In this document: one piece after another, positions 1-8,451 of the stretch
Position numbering within the stretch: the first letter of the stretch is position 1
Layout: each line of letters starts with the position of its first letter
Source of the DNA: Dryocola sp036489025
GTDB lineage: Bacteria; Pseudomonadota; Gammaproteobacteria; Enterobacterales; Enterobacteriaceae
Reading direction: 5' to 3'
NCBI GenBank assembly: GCA_036489025.1
Contig: DASXGN010000035.1
Coordinates: 62,001-126,000, forward strand
DNA length: 64,000 bases
Translations under genes and position numbers: made by a program
Notes under the pieces: model-generated
Told to the model about the DNA's origin: nothing
The model's input: only the letters and a program-made list of their open reading frames with translations
Databases searched by the model: none

Positions 1-1284
1 CCAAACGGCAAACCGCTGGTTTTCCAGCGCGTTGAGAATATCGTGCTCTTCGGTCAGGCGACGCTGCGCCTTCTCCATTTGCTCCGGGTCGAAGAACTGA
101 ATTTGATTTTTGCCGTGGCGGCGGGCGGAAAACGCGGCGGATACCGCGCGGCGATAAAGCTGCTCCGCCGTCAGGGCACCGTGGTACATCGCAATGCCAA
201 TGCTGGCGGTCGGTCTGAGCTGGAGGCCGTTAATCGGTAACGTTTCATTGAGCACCGCCATTATCTGCTGCGCCAGCGCCATCGCGTGCCAGGAATCTTT
301 CGTGCCGTGGGCAAGAATGCCGAAATCGTTGCCGCTTAGCTGCGCCAGCACCATATTCGGCGGCAGCACGCTGCGCATTTTGCTCACCATCGTCAGCAGC
401 AGCGTTTCGCGCTGCTCTTCGTTGAGCACCCCGGCGGCGTCGTTCAGCGTTTCACTGGCGACAACGATCAGCGCGCTGTGCTTCTCGGTGGCCACCAGCT
501 GTTCGAGCAGCGCCAGCAGCAGCGTTTTGTTCGGCAGGTCCGTCACCGCATGGCGCGTGCTCATCGCGCCCATTTCCTGATGCAGGCGCAATGACATCTG
601 CTGATTACGGTTATAGCTGCGCACCAGCATGCCGATTTCATCGTCGTGGTGCAGGGGCGGCAGCTTCAGCTGATGTGCCGCCGCATCCTGCGGAGTGAGG
701 TTATCCAGCTCGCGGGCAATCTTTCGCAGCGGATGAATAATCAGCCGGTTAATCGACCAGCTGATCGCCACCGATAAAATCAGCGCCAGCAGCAGATAGG
801 TGGTCAGCAGCGTGGAAATCGTGCTGATGATGAATTTATACATCCGCCAGGAATCCGCCTGCAGTACCAGGTAAGCCAGCGGCTGTGGGTTTGCCGGGCG
901 TTCTAGCGAATAAAGCGGCAGGGAGATTTGGACCGGCAGCTCAAACAGCCGCGCAATCCAGACGGGAATCGGGCGCTCTGGGGCAAAACTTTTGCGCAGC
1001 GCCTGGAACTGGTTAGGCAGCACCACGTCGGCCCGGCTGAGAATACCGGCGGGTTGAATCTGGGTGAGGATGGCCTCAGCCTGCGGAATATCCGCCTTCA
1101 GGATGGCCTCAGACAGGGGCAGACGCACCGAATGGGCGATTTTTTCCATCTGGCTGGCCGTGTCATAGCGGCTCTGCTGCACGAAGTGAAAGAGCTGCAC
1201 GACGATAAAAATGAAGATAAAAACCACGGAGACGGCCGACACCATCGCCATTTGTTTAATCGTTAGGGAACGACTGACTCGCAA
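1..1284 (-). CDS. yhjK: YhjK/PdeK-like c-di-GMP phosphodiesterase, 3' end outside window
   Basis: Inner-membrane cyclic-di-GMP signalling protein; only the first ~428 residues are present, because the reading frame is open to the left edge. Visible in order: an N-terminal membrane helix (about residues 12-34), a periplasmic segment, a second helix (about 150-175), a HAMP-like linker, and a degenerate GGDEF domain whose signature reads SGNDF near residue 317, so diguanylate cyclase activity is unlikely. The EAL phosphodiesterase domain known in the E. coli homologue would begin beyond base 1. The protein matches E. coli YhjK from residues RVSRSLTIKQ onward. The start is uncertain: TTG at 1284 has a GGAG seven bases upstream, while in-frame GTG at 1290 abuts the same GGAG. 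It lies next to the bcs operon, as in E. coli, which suggests local control of cellulose by c-di-GMP turnover. Confidence 0.9.
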   Translation of the reverse strand, partial: MRVSRSLTIKQMAMVSAVSVVFIFIFIVVQLFHFVQQSRYDTASQMEKIAHSVRLPLSEAILKADIPQAEAILTQIQPAGILSRADVVLPNQFQALRKSFAPERPIPVWIARLFELPVQISLPLYSLERPANPQPLAYLVLQADSWRMYKFIISTISTLLTTYLLLALILSVAISWSINRLIIHPLRKIARELDNLTPQDAAAHQLKLPPLHHDDEIGMLVRSYNRNQQMSLRLHQEMGAMSTRHAVTDLPNKTLLLALLEQLVATEKHSALIVVASETLNDAAGVLNEEQRETLLLTMVSKMRSVLPPNMVLAQLSGNDFGILAHGTKDSWHAMALAQQIMAVLNETLPINGLQLRPTASIGIAMYHGALTAEQLYRRAVSAAFSARRHGKNQIQFFDPEQMEKAQRRLTEEHDILNALENQRFAVW

Positions 1285-1412
1285 GCTCACTCTCCGCTAT
1301 TTCTCTGCCCGCCTAAGCATAATCTTATGCGGGCTGAGTATACTGCATTGCGGGCGGTTTTAGGGGGTTGCGCGGGACGAATAGGGAAAATCTGTTTCCG
1401 GGCCGGTAAGCC

Positions 1413-1436
1413 CCCCTCTCCCTTGAGGAGAAGGGG
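1413..1436. repeat. Short C-rich hairpin after bcsC
   Basis: CCCCT-CTCC pairs with GGAG-A-AGGGG with a one-base bulge and a five-base loop, 14 bases downstream of the bcsC stop. There is no T tract on either side, so it is better described as an intergenic hairpin or transcript 3' end stabiliser than as a classical terminator. The same CCCTCTCC/GGAGAGGG core occurs after tex and after malT. Confidence 0.5.
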
Positions 1437-1449
1437 AAACGATCTCCCG

Positions 1450-4400
1450 TCAGAAATCGGCGTAAGGCACCAAAGGCTGCGGCGGCATATTCATATCGCC
1501 CTGCCAGCCCGCCAGCGAGTAGCGCACGAAAATCAGCGCGTGGCTCGGCGTGTAGTCTTTCGCCTGCTGAATATCTATCCCCGCGCCAATCGACCAGTGG
1601 GAATCTATCCTGCGCTCCACCAGCGCACGGGCCGTGTAACCAAAGCCGTTGCTGCTGCTGCCGCTAAACGGATCGTCGCGGTCCGGATAATCGTCGTTAT
1701 TCGGCACCAGGCTGGAAATCGGGTAGCGCTTCCCGGCGTTGGATTTGGAGTACGACCAGGAGCCGGAGCCGCCCAGCTCCCACGACCAGTTTTCCGTGCG
1801 CTGCCGCCAGATAACCGGAATCGCAAACGACACGTACTGCTGCGGGCTGTAATAGCCGCCCTGGCCGAGGAAGTAATCGCTCAGGTCTTTATCGTAGTGC
1901 CAGAGCATATTGGTCAGGCCGACGGTCAGACGACGGTTGTTTTCGTTGATGAGCTTGTAGTAATAGCCCGTCATGAAGCGCACGCGCCAGTTGTCCTCAA
2001 CGTTCTTTCCGGTGAGCGTGTCGCCGCTCAGGCTTGCCCAAACGCCGTTCGCCTCACCTTTGTCATAGCTGGTGCTGACGCCGATACCCGTGGCGCGCAC
2101 GCCGCCCCAGACGGTATTGGTATTCGGATCGCGCTGGCCTGCAAACGACAGCATCGAGCTGGAAATTGGCCGTCGGTGCGCGTCAAGCGTGTAGCCCAGC
2201 GGGCCTAAATCGTCGCTGTAGCTGACGCCGCCGACCACATCCACCACGTCAAAGCCGAGCGGCGTGGTGCCGATATCCGCAGCCCAGGTCGCGTTTTTCC
2301 AGCCGACGGCAAGGCTTGCGCCGTTAGCCCGCTGGTGGTTGCTGCCGGTGCAGGTATTCTCCGCACAGGTGCCCCAGCGTTCGTTGTAACCGCCGTCGCC
2401 GCTGTTGTTAAACGTGCCGGCATCCATTCCGACCACGTCGGTGCGGAACCACATCCGACCATCGCTCAGCGGTGCGTCCACCTGCAACATAGTGGTATGG
2501 GCCTGCAGGTCGGAATAGCCCGGCGTGCCGCTCGATCCCCAGTAATCATGGTCGAGCGTGACGTTCACATCCTGCTGGCGATAAAGATCCGCCGCGTCGC
2601 TGCGCACGCCGCGCTTCAGCCAGTCGTCTTTGGCATCGTTGCGCGTCAGACGCGTGAAGGTATCGTTGTCCATCGGGCGCTTGTCGGCCACGCCGGATGA
2701 AACCATGGCGTCCCTGTAGGTTTCCAGCGCCTGCTGCGGCTGATGGTTTTCCGCCTGGAAGCGTGCGGCATCCCGCAGAACCATTGCGCTTTCCATCGAA
2801 GGCGGCTGGCTTTTCGCTGCGGGAATGATACGCGAGTAAATCTGCTCCGCCTGAGCCTTGTCGCCCAGCGCGGACTGCACGTTAGCGATACGGCGTTCGG
2901 TGTTCACCGACGGCGGCTCGGCTGCCGGAGCCTGCGGCATCTGCGCCAGCTGCTCGCGGGCCTGCGCCTTATCCCCCTGCGCAACATAGACTTCCGCCAG
3001 GCCCAGACGCGCATCCGTATTTTTAGGATCGCGCTGTAAAACCTGCTGATACTGCGCCACGGCGGTGCTGTTATCGCCCCGCTGCGTCGCCCAGTCGGCC
3101 AGCGTCAGATCGACCCGGTCGGACGGCGGCTGCTGTTTGAGCAGCGCAATAGCCTCGGCCTCTTTGCCGCCGTCGCGCAGGCGATTCGCCGTTTCCATCA
3201 CGCGATTGCTTTGCAGCCGGTCGGCCAGCTCGTTGATATTGTCATTCCACTGGCTGCGCGGCAACGTGTTGAGATGAGTCAGCGCCGCTTCAGCCTGATT
3301 ATTGCCCGACAGATAAAGCCCGTTGGCATAGACCTGCTCCGCATCCGCCGGGCGGCGACGCGCAAGGCCGTTCATCAGCGCATCCGCCTCGCTGCGTTTC
3401 CCGGCGGCGTACAGATCTTTGCCGAGACGGTAAGCGATCCACACGCTATCCGGATCGAGCTTCAGGCGCTGGCGCTGCACTTCTGCGGCTCGCGCCCACT
3501 GGCCCTGGCTTTCCAGCGCGGTGGCTTCCTGTTCCAGGCGGTCGCCTTCCAGACCGCGCTGAATGTCATCAATGCTGCGCCGCTGGCTGGCCGACAGGCT
3601 CTGAATATAGGCCGTTGCCCGTTCGGGGGACTGGCGGCGGTAAATATTTGCCAGACCGCGCACGGCATTGCTGTTGCCGCTGTCCATACGCAGCGCCTGT
3701 TGATAATAGCGCTCGGCTGCCGCGTCATCTTTGCGCGCCACGGCCACGTCGCCGAGGCCGAGCACCGCATAGCTGTCGGTATTGTCGACGCCGCGCGCCT
3801 GCTGATATTTCTGCTGCGCGCCCGCCGGGTTGTTGGCTTTGAGCTGCGCATCGCCCTGCTGGATCAGCAGCCAGTAACGGTTGGTTTGCAGCAGGCTGTC
3901 CCACTTGCCGCGGTTGTCGCTGTTCGGATCCATGCGGATCGCTTTTTCGAACTGCTGCACGGCGCGGGCGCGGTTGCCCTGCTGCGAATACGCCTGGCCC
4001 AAAGCACCTACGGCTTCGCTGTCGTTGTGGTTGGCCGCCACGGCTTCCTGAAGCTGCGGCACCGCTTTAGCCCCGCTGCCGCTGCTAACCTCGGCCAGCC
4101 CCTGCGATCGCGCCTTGAACGCCGGATCGGCAAGCTGTTTTTGCTGCTCGGCAAGTTTGGTTCGCGCAGAGTCAACGGTGTCGCCTTCGCTGAAGGTGGC
4201 GAGGAATTTTTGCAGCGCCAGCACGCTGGCATCGCTCACCGGCATATTGCTGATTTGGTCATACCATATCGTTGCCGCATCGCCTCGGCTGGCGTTAGAT
4301 TTTGCCATCTGCGTCAGCACTTCAAAGCCTTCGGCGCTGCGGCCGTTGGCGAACATGAGCCGCGCCAGATTAGCCCGCAGTTCGGCGTTGCCGGGGTTAG

Positions 4401-4926
4401 CGGCGTTCAGCGCTTTAAGTTTGTCGATAGCCTGGGAACGCCTTGCGGGCTCTTTGGCCATCAGCGTCCAGTATTCAACGGCCAGATCGCCCGCCGGCGG
4501 ATTGCCGTTAAAGATTTTTTGATAGGCCGCAGCGGCCTCTTCGGTGTGCCCGGTTGTCGCCAGCAGGCGCGCCTGCTGGAGCTGCTGGCGGCCTTCCGGC
4601 GTGGAAAGCATCATGGTGGTTTGCGACTGCTGGTAAGCCGCAGAGGACGGAGCCAGCTGGGAGAGTCGATCGAGCTGCTTGCGCGCCCCGGCGTTGTCGC
4701 CCTGACGCAGCAAATAGCGCAGGCGCGCGGCAATGACGTCCAGATTATTGGGATCCATTAATTCCAGGCGATACAGGGACTGGCGGACCAGGTCCTCGCG
4801 TTTACTGGCTTCACCCAGCCGCACCTGATCCAACAGCTGCTGCTGCGGCGTGACGGCGGCCACAGCCAGCGGCATAAGCGCCAGCCCCAGAGATAAGCTA
4901 ATCATATTTATCGAGAATTTGCGCAT
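1450..4926 (-). CDS. bcsC: BcsC, cellulose export outer-membrane protein with TPR scaffold
   Basis: Final gene of bcsRQABZC, encoding 1158 residues (E. coli about 1157). Residues 1-24 form a signal peptide. A long periplasmic superhelix of tetratricopeptide repeats (about 30-780, with many A-x-G-x-x-x-A-x-x-x-Y/F-x-x-A-L patterns and the typical D-P-x-N/D between helices) precedes a C-terminal outer-membrane beta-barrel (about 800-1158) that ends in Phe, as expected for BAM-assembled barrels. By family knowledge it binds the inner-membrane BcsAB complex and guides the glucan chain out of the cell. Its start overlaps the end of bcsZ by 19 bases, so the two are translationally linked. Long antisense reading frames across this gene are GC-driven shadows. 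Confidence 0.98.
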   Translation of the reverse strand: MRKFSINMISLSLGLALMPLAVAAVTPQQQLLDQVRLGEASKREDLVRQSLYRLELMDPNNLDVIAARLRYLLRQGDNAGARKQLDRLSQLAPSSAAYQQSQTTMMLSTPEGRQQLQQARLLATTGHTEEAAAAYQKIFNGNPPAGDLAVEYWTLMAKEPARRSQAIDKLKALNAANPGNAELRANLARLMFANGRSAEGFEVLTQMAKSNASRGDAATIWYDQISNMPVSDASVLALQKFLATFSEGDTVDSARTKLAEQQKQLADPAFKARSQGLAEVSSGSGAKAVPQLQEAVAANHNDSEAVGALGQAYSQQGNRARAVQQFEKAIRMDPNSDNRGKWDSLLQTNRYWLLIQQGDAQLKANNPAGAQQKYQQARGVDNTDSYAVLGLGDVAVARKDDAAAERYYQQALRMDSGNSNAVRGLANIYRRQSPERATAYIQSLSASQRRSIDDIQRGLEGDRLEQEATALESQGQWARAAEVQRQRLKLDPDSVWIAYRLGKDLYAAGKRSEADALMNGLARRRPADAEQVYANGLYLSGNNQAEAALTHLNTLPRSQWNDNINELADRLQSNRVMETANRLRDGGKEAEAIALLKQQPPSDRVDLTLADWATQRGDNSTAVAQYQQVLQRDPKNTDARLGLAEVYVAQGDKAQAREQLAQMPQAPAAEPPSVNTERRIANVQSALGDKAQAEQIYSRIIPAAKSQPPSMESAMVLRDAARFQAENHQPQQALETYRDAMVSSGVADKRPMDNDTFTRLTRNDAKDDWLKRGVRSDAADLYRQQDVNVTLDHDYWGSSGTPGYSDLQAHTTMLQVDAPLSDGRMWFRTDVVGMDAGTFNNSGDGGYNERWGTCAENTCTGSNHQRANGASLAVGWKNATWAADIGTTPLGFDVVDVVGGVSYSDDLGPLGYTLDAHRRPISSSMLSFAGQRDPNTNTVWGGVRATGIGVSTSYDKGEANGVWASLSGDTLTGKNVEDNWRVRFMTGYYYKLINENNRRLTVGLTNMLWHYDKDLSDYFLGQGGYYSPQQYVSFAIPVIWRQRTENWSWELGGSGSWSYSKSNAGKRYPISSLVPNNDDYPDRDDPFSGSSSNGFGYTARALVERRIDSHWSIGAGIDIQQAKDYTPSHALIFVRYSLAGWQGDMNMPPQPLVPYADF

Positions 4927-6014
4927 ACCTGACCCCAGTTCGGGATTAACTCACCCTGAGCATTAAAACGAAAATGTTGCTGGTCCCATCCCTGGCCGAA
5001 AAGCGTAAGGACATAGCTGTAATAGGCGTCGTGCTGCGGCTGGTTGTCGAGCACCCGCTGGCGCTGCACTTCCTGTGCCTTGTTGCCCTGCAAAAAAGGT
5101 AACAGGGCGCTCGAGAAGCCCGGCGGGCCGCTGCCCCTGCGCTCGCCCGTGTCGACCAGCACCTGCTCCGGCGGCAATCCGCTCTGGGCGGTGATCTCCG
5201 CCATGGGCTGCCAGCGTTGCAACAGCTGCGCCCTGAGCGGATCGTTATGCGCCATCATGCCCGCCCACAGATAAACGCGAATCGCGTCGTAGCTGCCGAC
5301 CAGCGGCTCTTTGGCCTTGAGCTGCCAGCCTTTACCTTCATTCCAGTCCACCCAGTCGGGCGCGAAGCCTTTCGGGGAAGTTTCGAGCAATAAACGTTTG
5401 TTGGTTGCACGCATCGCCGTCCACGGGCCGCTGTAGCGCGACACGCGTTGCAGTACCTGCGGCGGCAAATAGCTCGGATTAAATCGCCAGGTCGGAGCAT
5501 GGTTAAAGCCCTGCTTGCCCGGCAAGAGCATGTATCCCAGACCGGGCACCTTCGCCACTTCCTCTTTGGCCACCCGCTTGAGCAACCGCTGCCCCAGCCG
5601 CGTATAGCCCGGCATGTCCCACAGCCGCCCGGCCTCAAGCAGGCTCCAGACGATCCACATGTCCGCATCGCTGGCCGAATTATCGTCCAGTACCGTCCAG
5701 CTGTTGTCGTCTTTGCGCCCCCACAGCCAGGCCGGAAGATGGTTTTTCAGCGAGCCCTGGGCAAGATTGTTTTCCGTCCAGCGCAGCAGCCGGGCGAAGG
5801 CTTTTTTGTCGTTGGCGGCGAGGGCAAAAAATAGCGCGTAGCTTTGCCCTTCGGACGTCGTAATTTTGCGCTCGTCGCTCGGGTCAATCACCCGGCCTTC
5901 GTCGCTGACGTAATCCTTTTTGAACTGCTCCCAGCCGGGCCAGCCGCAGTCGGCCCGGCCGGAGAGGGACACGGCCAGCAAGCCTGACAGCAGCGCCCCT
6001 TTCCAGAATCTCAT
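4908..6014 (-). CDS. bcsZ: BcsZ, periplasmic endo-1,4-beta-glucanase (GH8)
   Basis: Cellulase of glycoside hydrolase family 8, 368 residues, the same length as in E. coli. A signal peptide covers about residues 1-21. Both catalytic acids known from E. coli BcsZ are in register: Glu55 in TSEGQSY (general acid) and Asp243 in SYDAIRVYLW (base). It trims or edits the nascent glucan in the periplasm and is needed for normal cellulose output in many enterics. It lies between bcsB (six bases upstream) and bcsC (19-base overlap). Confidence 0.98.
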   Translation of the reverse strand: MRFWKGALLSGLLAVSLSGRADCGWPGWEQFKKDYVSDEGRVIDPSDERKITTSEGQSYALFFALAANDKKAFARLLRWTENNLAQGSLKNHLPAWLWGRKDDNSWTVLDDNSASDADMWIVWSLLEAGRLWDMPGYTRLGQRLLKRVAKEEVAKVPGLGYMLLPGKQGFNHAPTWRFNPSYLPPQVLQRVSRYSGPWTAMRATNKRLLLETSPKGFAPDWVDWNEGKGWQLKAKEPLVGSYDAIRVYLWAGMMAHNDPLRAQLLQRWQPMAEITAQSGLPPEQVLVDTGERRGSGPPGFSSALLPFLQGNKAQEVQRQRVLDNQPQHDAYYSYVLTLFGQGWDQQHFRFNAQGELIPNWGQVCANSR

Positions 6015-6020
6015 CGGCAG

Positions 6021-8441
6021 TTACTCGTCATCCGGGTCGATACGACGACGGCTAAGAATACGCAGAATACGCCACAGCACCCACGCCAGCAGCACCACGC
6101 TCACCGCCGCCAGGAAGGCCAGCAGCACCGGGTGACTGGAAAGCGCGTACCAGACGCGTTCGAACCACGGCAGGTGCCCGACGTAGTAAATATCGCCGAC
6201 GCGAATGCCGTTGACGCCGGACTCGCGAATCACCGCCACCGAGCCGGACATCGCCGCCCGTTTGCCGCTGTCGTTCATCGCGTTGTTCAGCAGTTCATAG
6301 CCGCGCGGGCTATCGGCCAGCAGCGCCACAACGCTGCGCTGATCGTTGTATGGCGACTGGAAGCCCACTACGGCGGCCATTGCCCCCTGCGAAGAGATGG
6401 TCGTCTGCGCATCCGCTACGCGGTCGTTTTTATCCGCCATCACGGTTTGCAGTGCCGACTGGCGCATCGGGGTTTTCACCCAGCTTTTCGCCGCGTCCAC
6501 CAGCAGGTCGACGCGCTTATCGTCCTTCAGCCTGTCCGGGATCGTGCCGACGATCATGATATCGGCGTCTTTCCCCTGAATCGTACTGGCATCGTCGGTG
6601 AGGGTGACGTTAATCGCCGGGAAGCCAGTCTGTGCGCCAATGGTACCCAGCGCGTCCAGCATGGCGTTAACCTGCGCCGGCTTCGGCTCTTTGTTCACCA
6701 CCACGATGGTTTGCGACAGGTCCGCCATGCGGCTGAACGGGAAGCCCGCGTTGGCAAACGAGCGCAGATCCGGCATCGCAATGAAGTGGTAATAGTTAGA
6801 GAAGTCGATGGTCGATTCGTCTTCAATGACTACGTGGTTCTGCACCGGCTGGAAGGTAATGCAGTTTTCAATCGAGCCGCCGGGCATCGGGTTCATGTAG
6901 GAGAAATCGAAGCGCAGCTGGTTGGCGGCGCCCAGCCGCAGCGCAGGGATCGCCACGTCGTTTTTGCCGTCGAGCAGGCCTTGCAGCACCGGCAGGCGCA
7001 GCAGCAGCTTGCTGTTCTCTTCGTTCGGCTGCAGGTTAAATGCCTGTAAGAACTGGTTGTTCAGGCTGATGTCCATCCGCGAGCTGTCTTTGATCGGCGG
7101 CGCGGTGTAGCGATATTTCAGGTCCATATCGATGCCGTTACTGCGCATCAGATACAGGTCCGGCGGCAGGTTCAGCGTGACGTTAATCGAAGAGGGCTCA
7201 AGCCCGCTGGACTGGAGCTGCTCTTCATAGCTTTTCAGCTCGCCGAAGGTAATCGGCCGGTCCGTACGCACCCAGTTCGGCGCATCGTACGGCTGACGCG
7301 GCAGAAGCGGCTTCACGTCGTCGACGGTCACGCTGTTACCGCGGAACAGCACGTTACCCTGAGCGATACCTTTGGCTGCCTGGATAAGGTCTTTGTCGTC
7401 GCGGCCAAAGACGACCAGCAGCTTCACGTAAGGGTTGTCCGGGTGGCTAATCATTTCAACCGTCGGCGCCTTCACCGGCGGATGGTCGCGCAGGAAGTCA
7501 GGGCGTTTGTCGTTGGTGGCAAACACGATAGCGTTGCGGTCCGGCATCTGGTTGTAAAGCACCGGGAACTTCTGGCCGCGCCACACGGTGCGGGAGCCGA
7601 ACCAGGAGGCGATAATACCGGCTGCGCGCTGCTGTTCGATATCCGGCGTGCCGGCAAAGACCATCGGCAGTACCAGCGGGCGATCGTCACGGCCGTCAAA
7701 GAATGGAATCGGGAAGTGCGACAGGTCGTTTTGCACCGGCAGCCCCTGGTAGGTCAGCGCCAGCGAGCTGCTGCGGCCAACGTCCAGCCACAGCGTAGAG
7801 TTCGCAGGGTTTTCACAAATATCGCGGTAGTGGCCAACAAACTCGAGGCGTACACGGTTGAAGTCGGTGATGTACAGCGGGTCGATGGGCATCTGGGCGA
7901 AGGTTTTTTTGCCCAGCTGTTCTTTGGTCACCGGCAGCACGCCCATCAGCTCATCGTTGAGATAAACCTTGAGCTGGGACTGCACCGGCAGCAACGCTGG
8001 AGACGGCGTGTATTCCAGGTTGAGCATCGCCTTAGAGACAACCTCGTCGCTGCGCATGCCAAACTCAACCGAACCGGTCGGGTTGATGCCGCGCAGCACC
8101 ATGCTGCCCGGAGGCGGCGCGATCTGCGCAAAGCTCAGCTTCACGTCGCGGGAAGGAATATTGTCGGCCACGATGGGCGCGTTGGCGCGAGCGACGCCGG
8201 GCATCACCTGCCCGACAGGCGCGTTGCCATCAGCCGGAGCCGCAGGGACAGCCGACGCATCAGGCGCAGCGGCGGTTGCAGGCACGGGCGCAGTCGGCGT
8301 CGTATCCGGCGAGGGAACGGAGGTCGGAACCACCGCCGCGGGCTGTTCTGGCGCTACCTCGTCCGCAGCGTTGGCCATCATCATCGGCAGGGCATTAAGG
8401 CCTAGTGCCGCCGCGCAAAACCAGGAGAGTTTTCTTTTCAT
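6021..8441 (-). CDS. bcsB: BcsB, cellulose synthase periplasmic regulatory subunit
   Basis: Periplasmic, C-terminally membrane-anchored partner of BcsA, 806 residues against about 779 in E. coli. The start is placed at MKRKLSWFCA (8441), because residues upstream in the same frame lie inside bcsA and do not resemble BcsB. Order: signal peptide (1-25), an unusually long Ala/Pro/Thr-rich linker (about 26-95) that accounts for the extra length, alternating carbohydrate-binding and ferredoxin-like domains, a C-terminal transmembrane helix (about 770-795), and a basic then acidic tail. It starts ten bases after bcsA stops. BcsB guides the polymer across the periplasm and is required for BcsA activity. 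Confidence 0.97.
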   Translation of the reverse strand: MKRKLSWFCAAALGLNALPMMMANAADEVAPEQPAAVVPTSVPSPDTTPTAPVPATAAAPDASAVPAAPADGNAPVGQVMPGVARANAPIVADNIPSRDVKLSFAQIAPPPGSMVLRGINPTGSVEFGMRSDEVVSKAMLNLEYTPSPALLPVQSQLKVYLNDELMGVLPVTKEQLGKKTFAQMPIDPLYITDFNRVRLEFVGHYRDICENPANSTLWLDVGRSSSLALTYQGLPVQNDLSHFPIPFFDGRDDRPLVLPMVFAGTPDIEQQRAAGIIASWFGSRTVWRGQKFPVLYNQMPDRNAIVFATNDKRPDFLRDHPPVKAPTVEMISHPDNPYVKLLVVFGRDDKDLIQAAKGIAQGNVLFRGNSVTVDDVKPLLPRQPYDAPNWVRTDRPITFGELKSYEEQLQSSGLEPSSINVTLNLPPDLYLMRSNGIDMDLKYRYTAPPIKDSSRMDISLNNQFLQAFNLQPNEENSKLLLRLPVLQGLLDGKNDVAIPALRLGAANQLRFDFSYMNPMPGGSIENCITFQPVQNHVVIEDESTIDFSNYYHFIAMPDLRSFANAGFPFSRMADLSQTIVVVNKEPKPAQVNAMLDALGTIGAQTGFPAINVTLTDDASTIQGKDADIMIVGTIPDRLKDDKRVDLLVDAAKSWVKTPMRQSALQTVMADKNDRVADAQTTISSQGAMAAVVGFQSPYNDQRSVVALLADSPRGYELLNNAMNDSGKRAAMSGSVAVIRESGVNGIRVGDIYYVGHLPWFERVWYALSSHPVLLAFLAAVSVVLLAWVLWRILRILSRRRIDPDDE

Positions 8442-8451
8442 CGCATTTTCA

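Noticed and set aside
3211..4761. 516-codon plus-strand reading frame opposite bcsC
   Set aside because: Antisense to a well-conserved gene, with GC-biased composition, no ribosome-binding site and no family resemblance; a codon-usage shadow.
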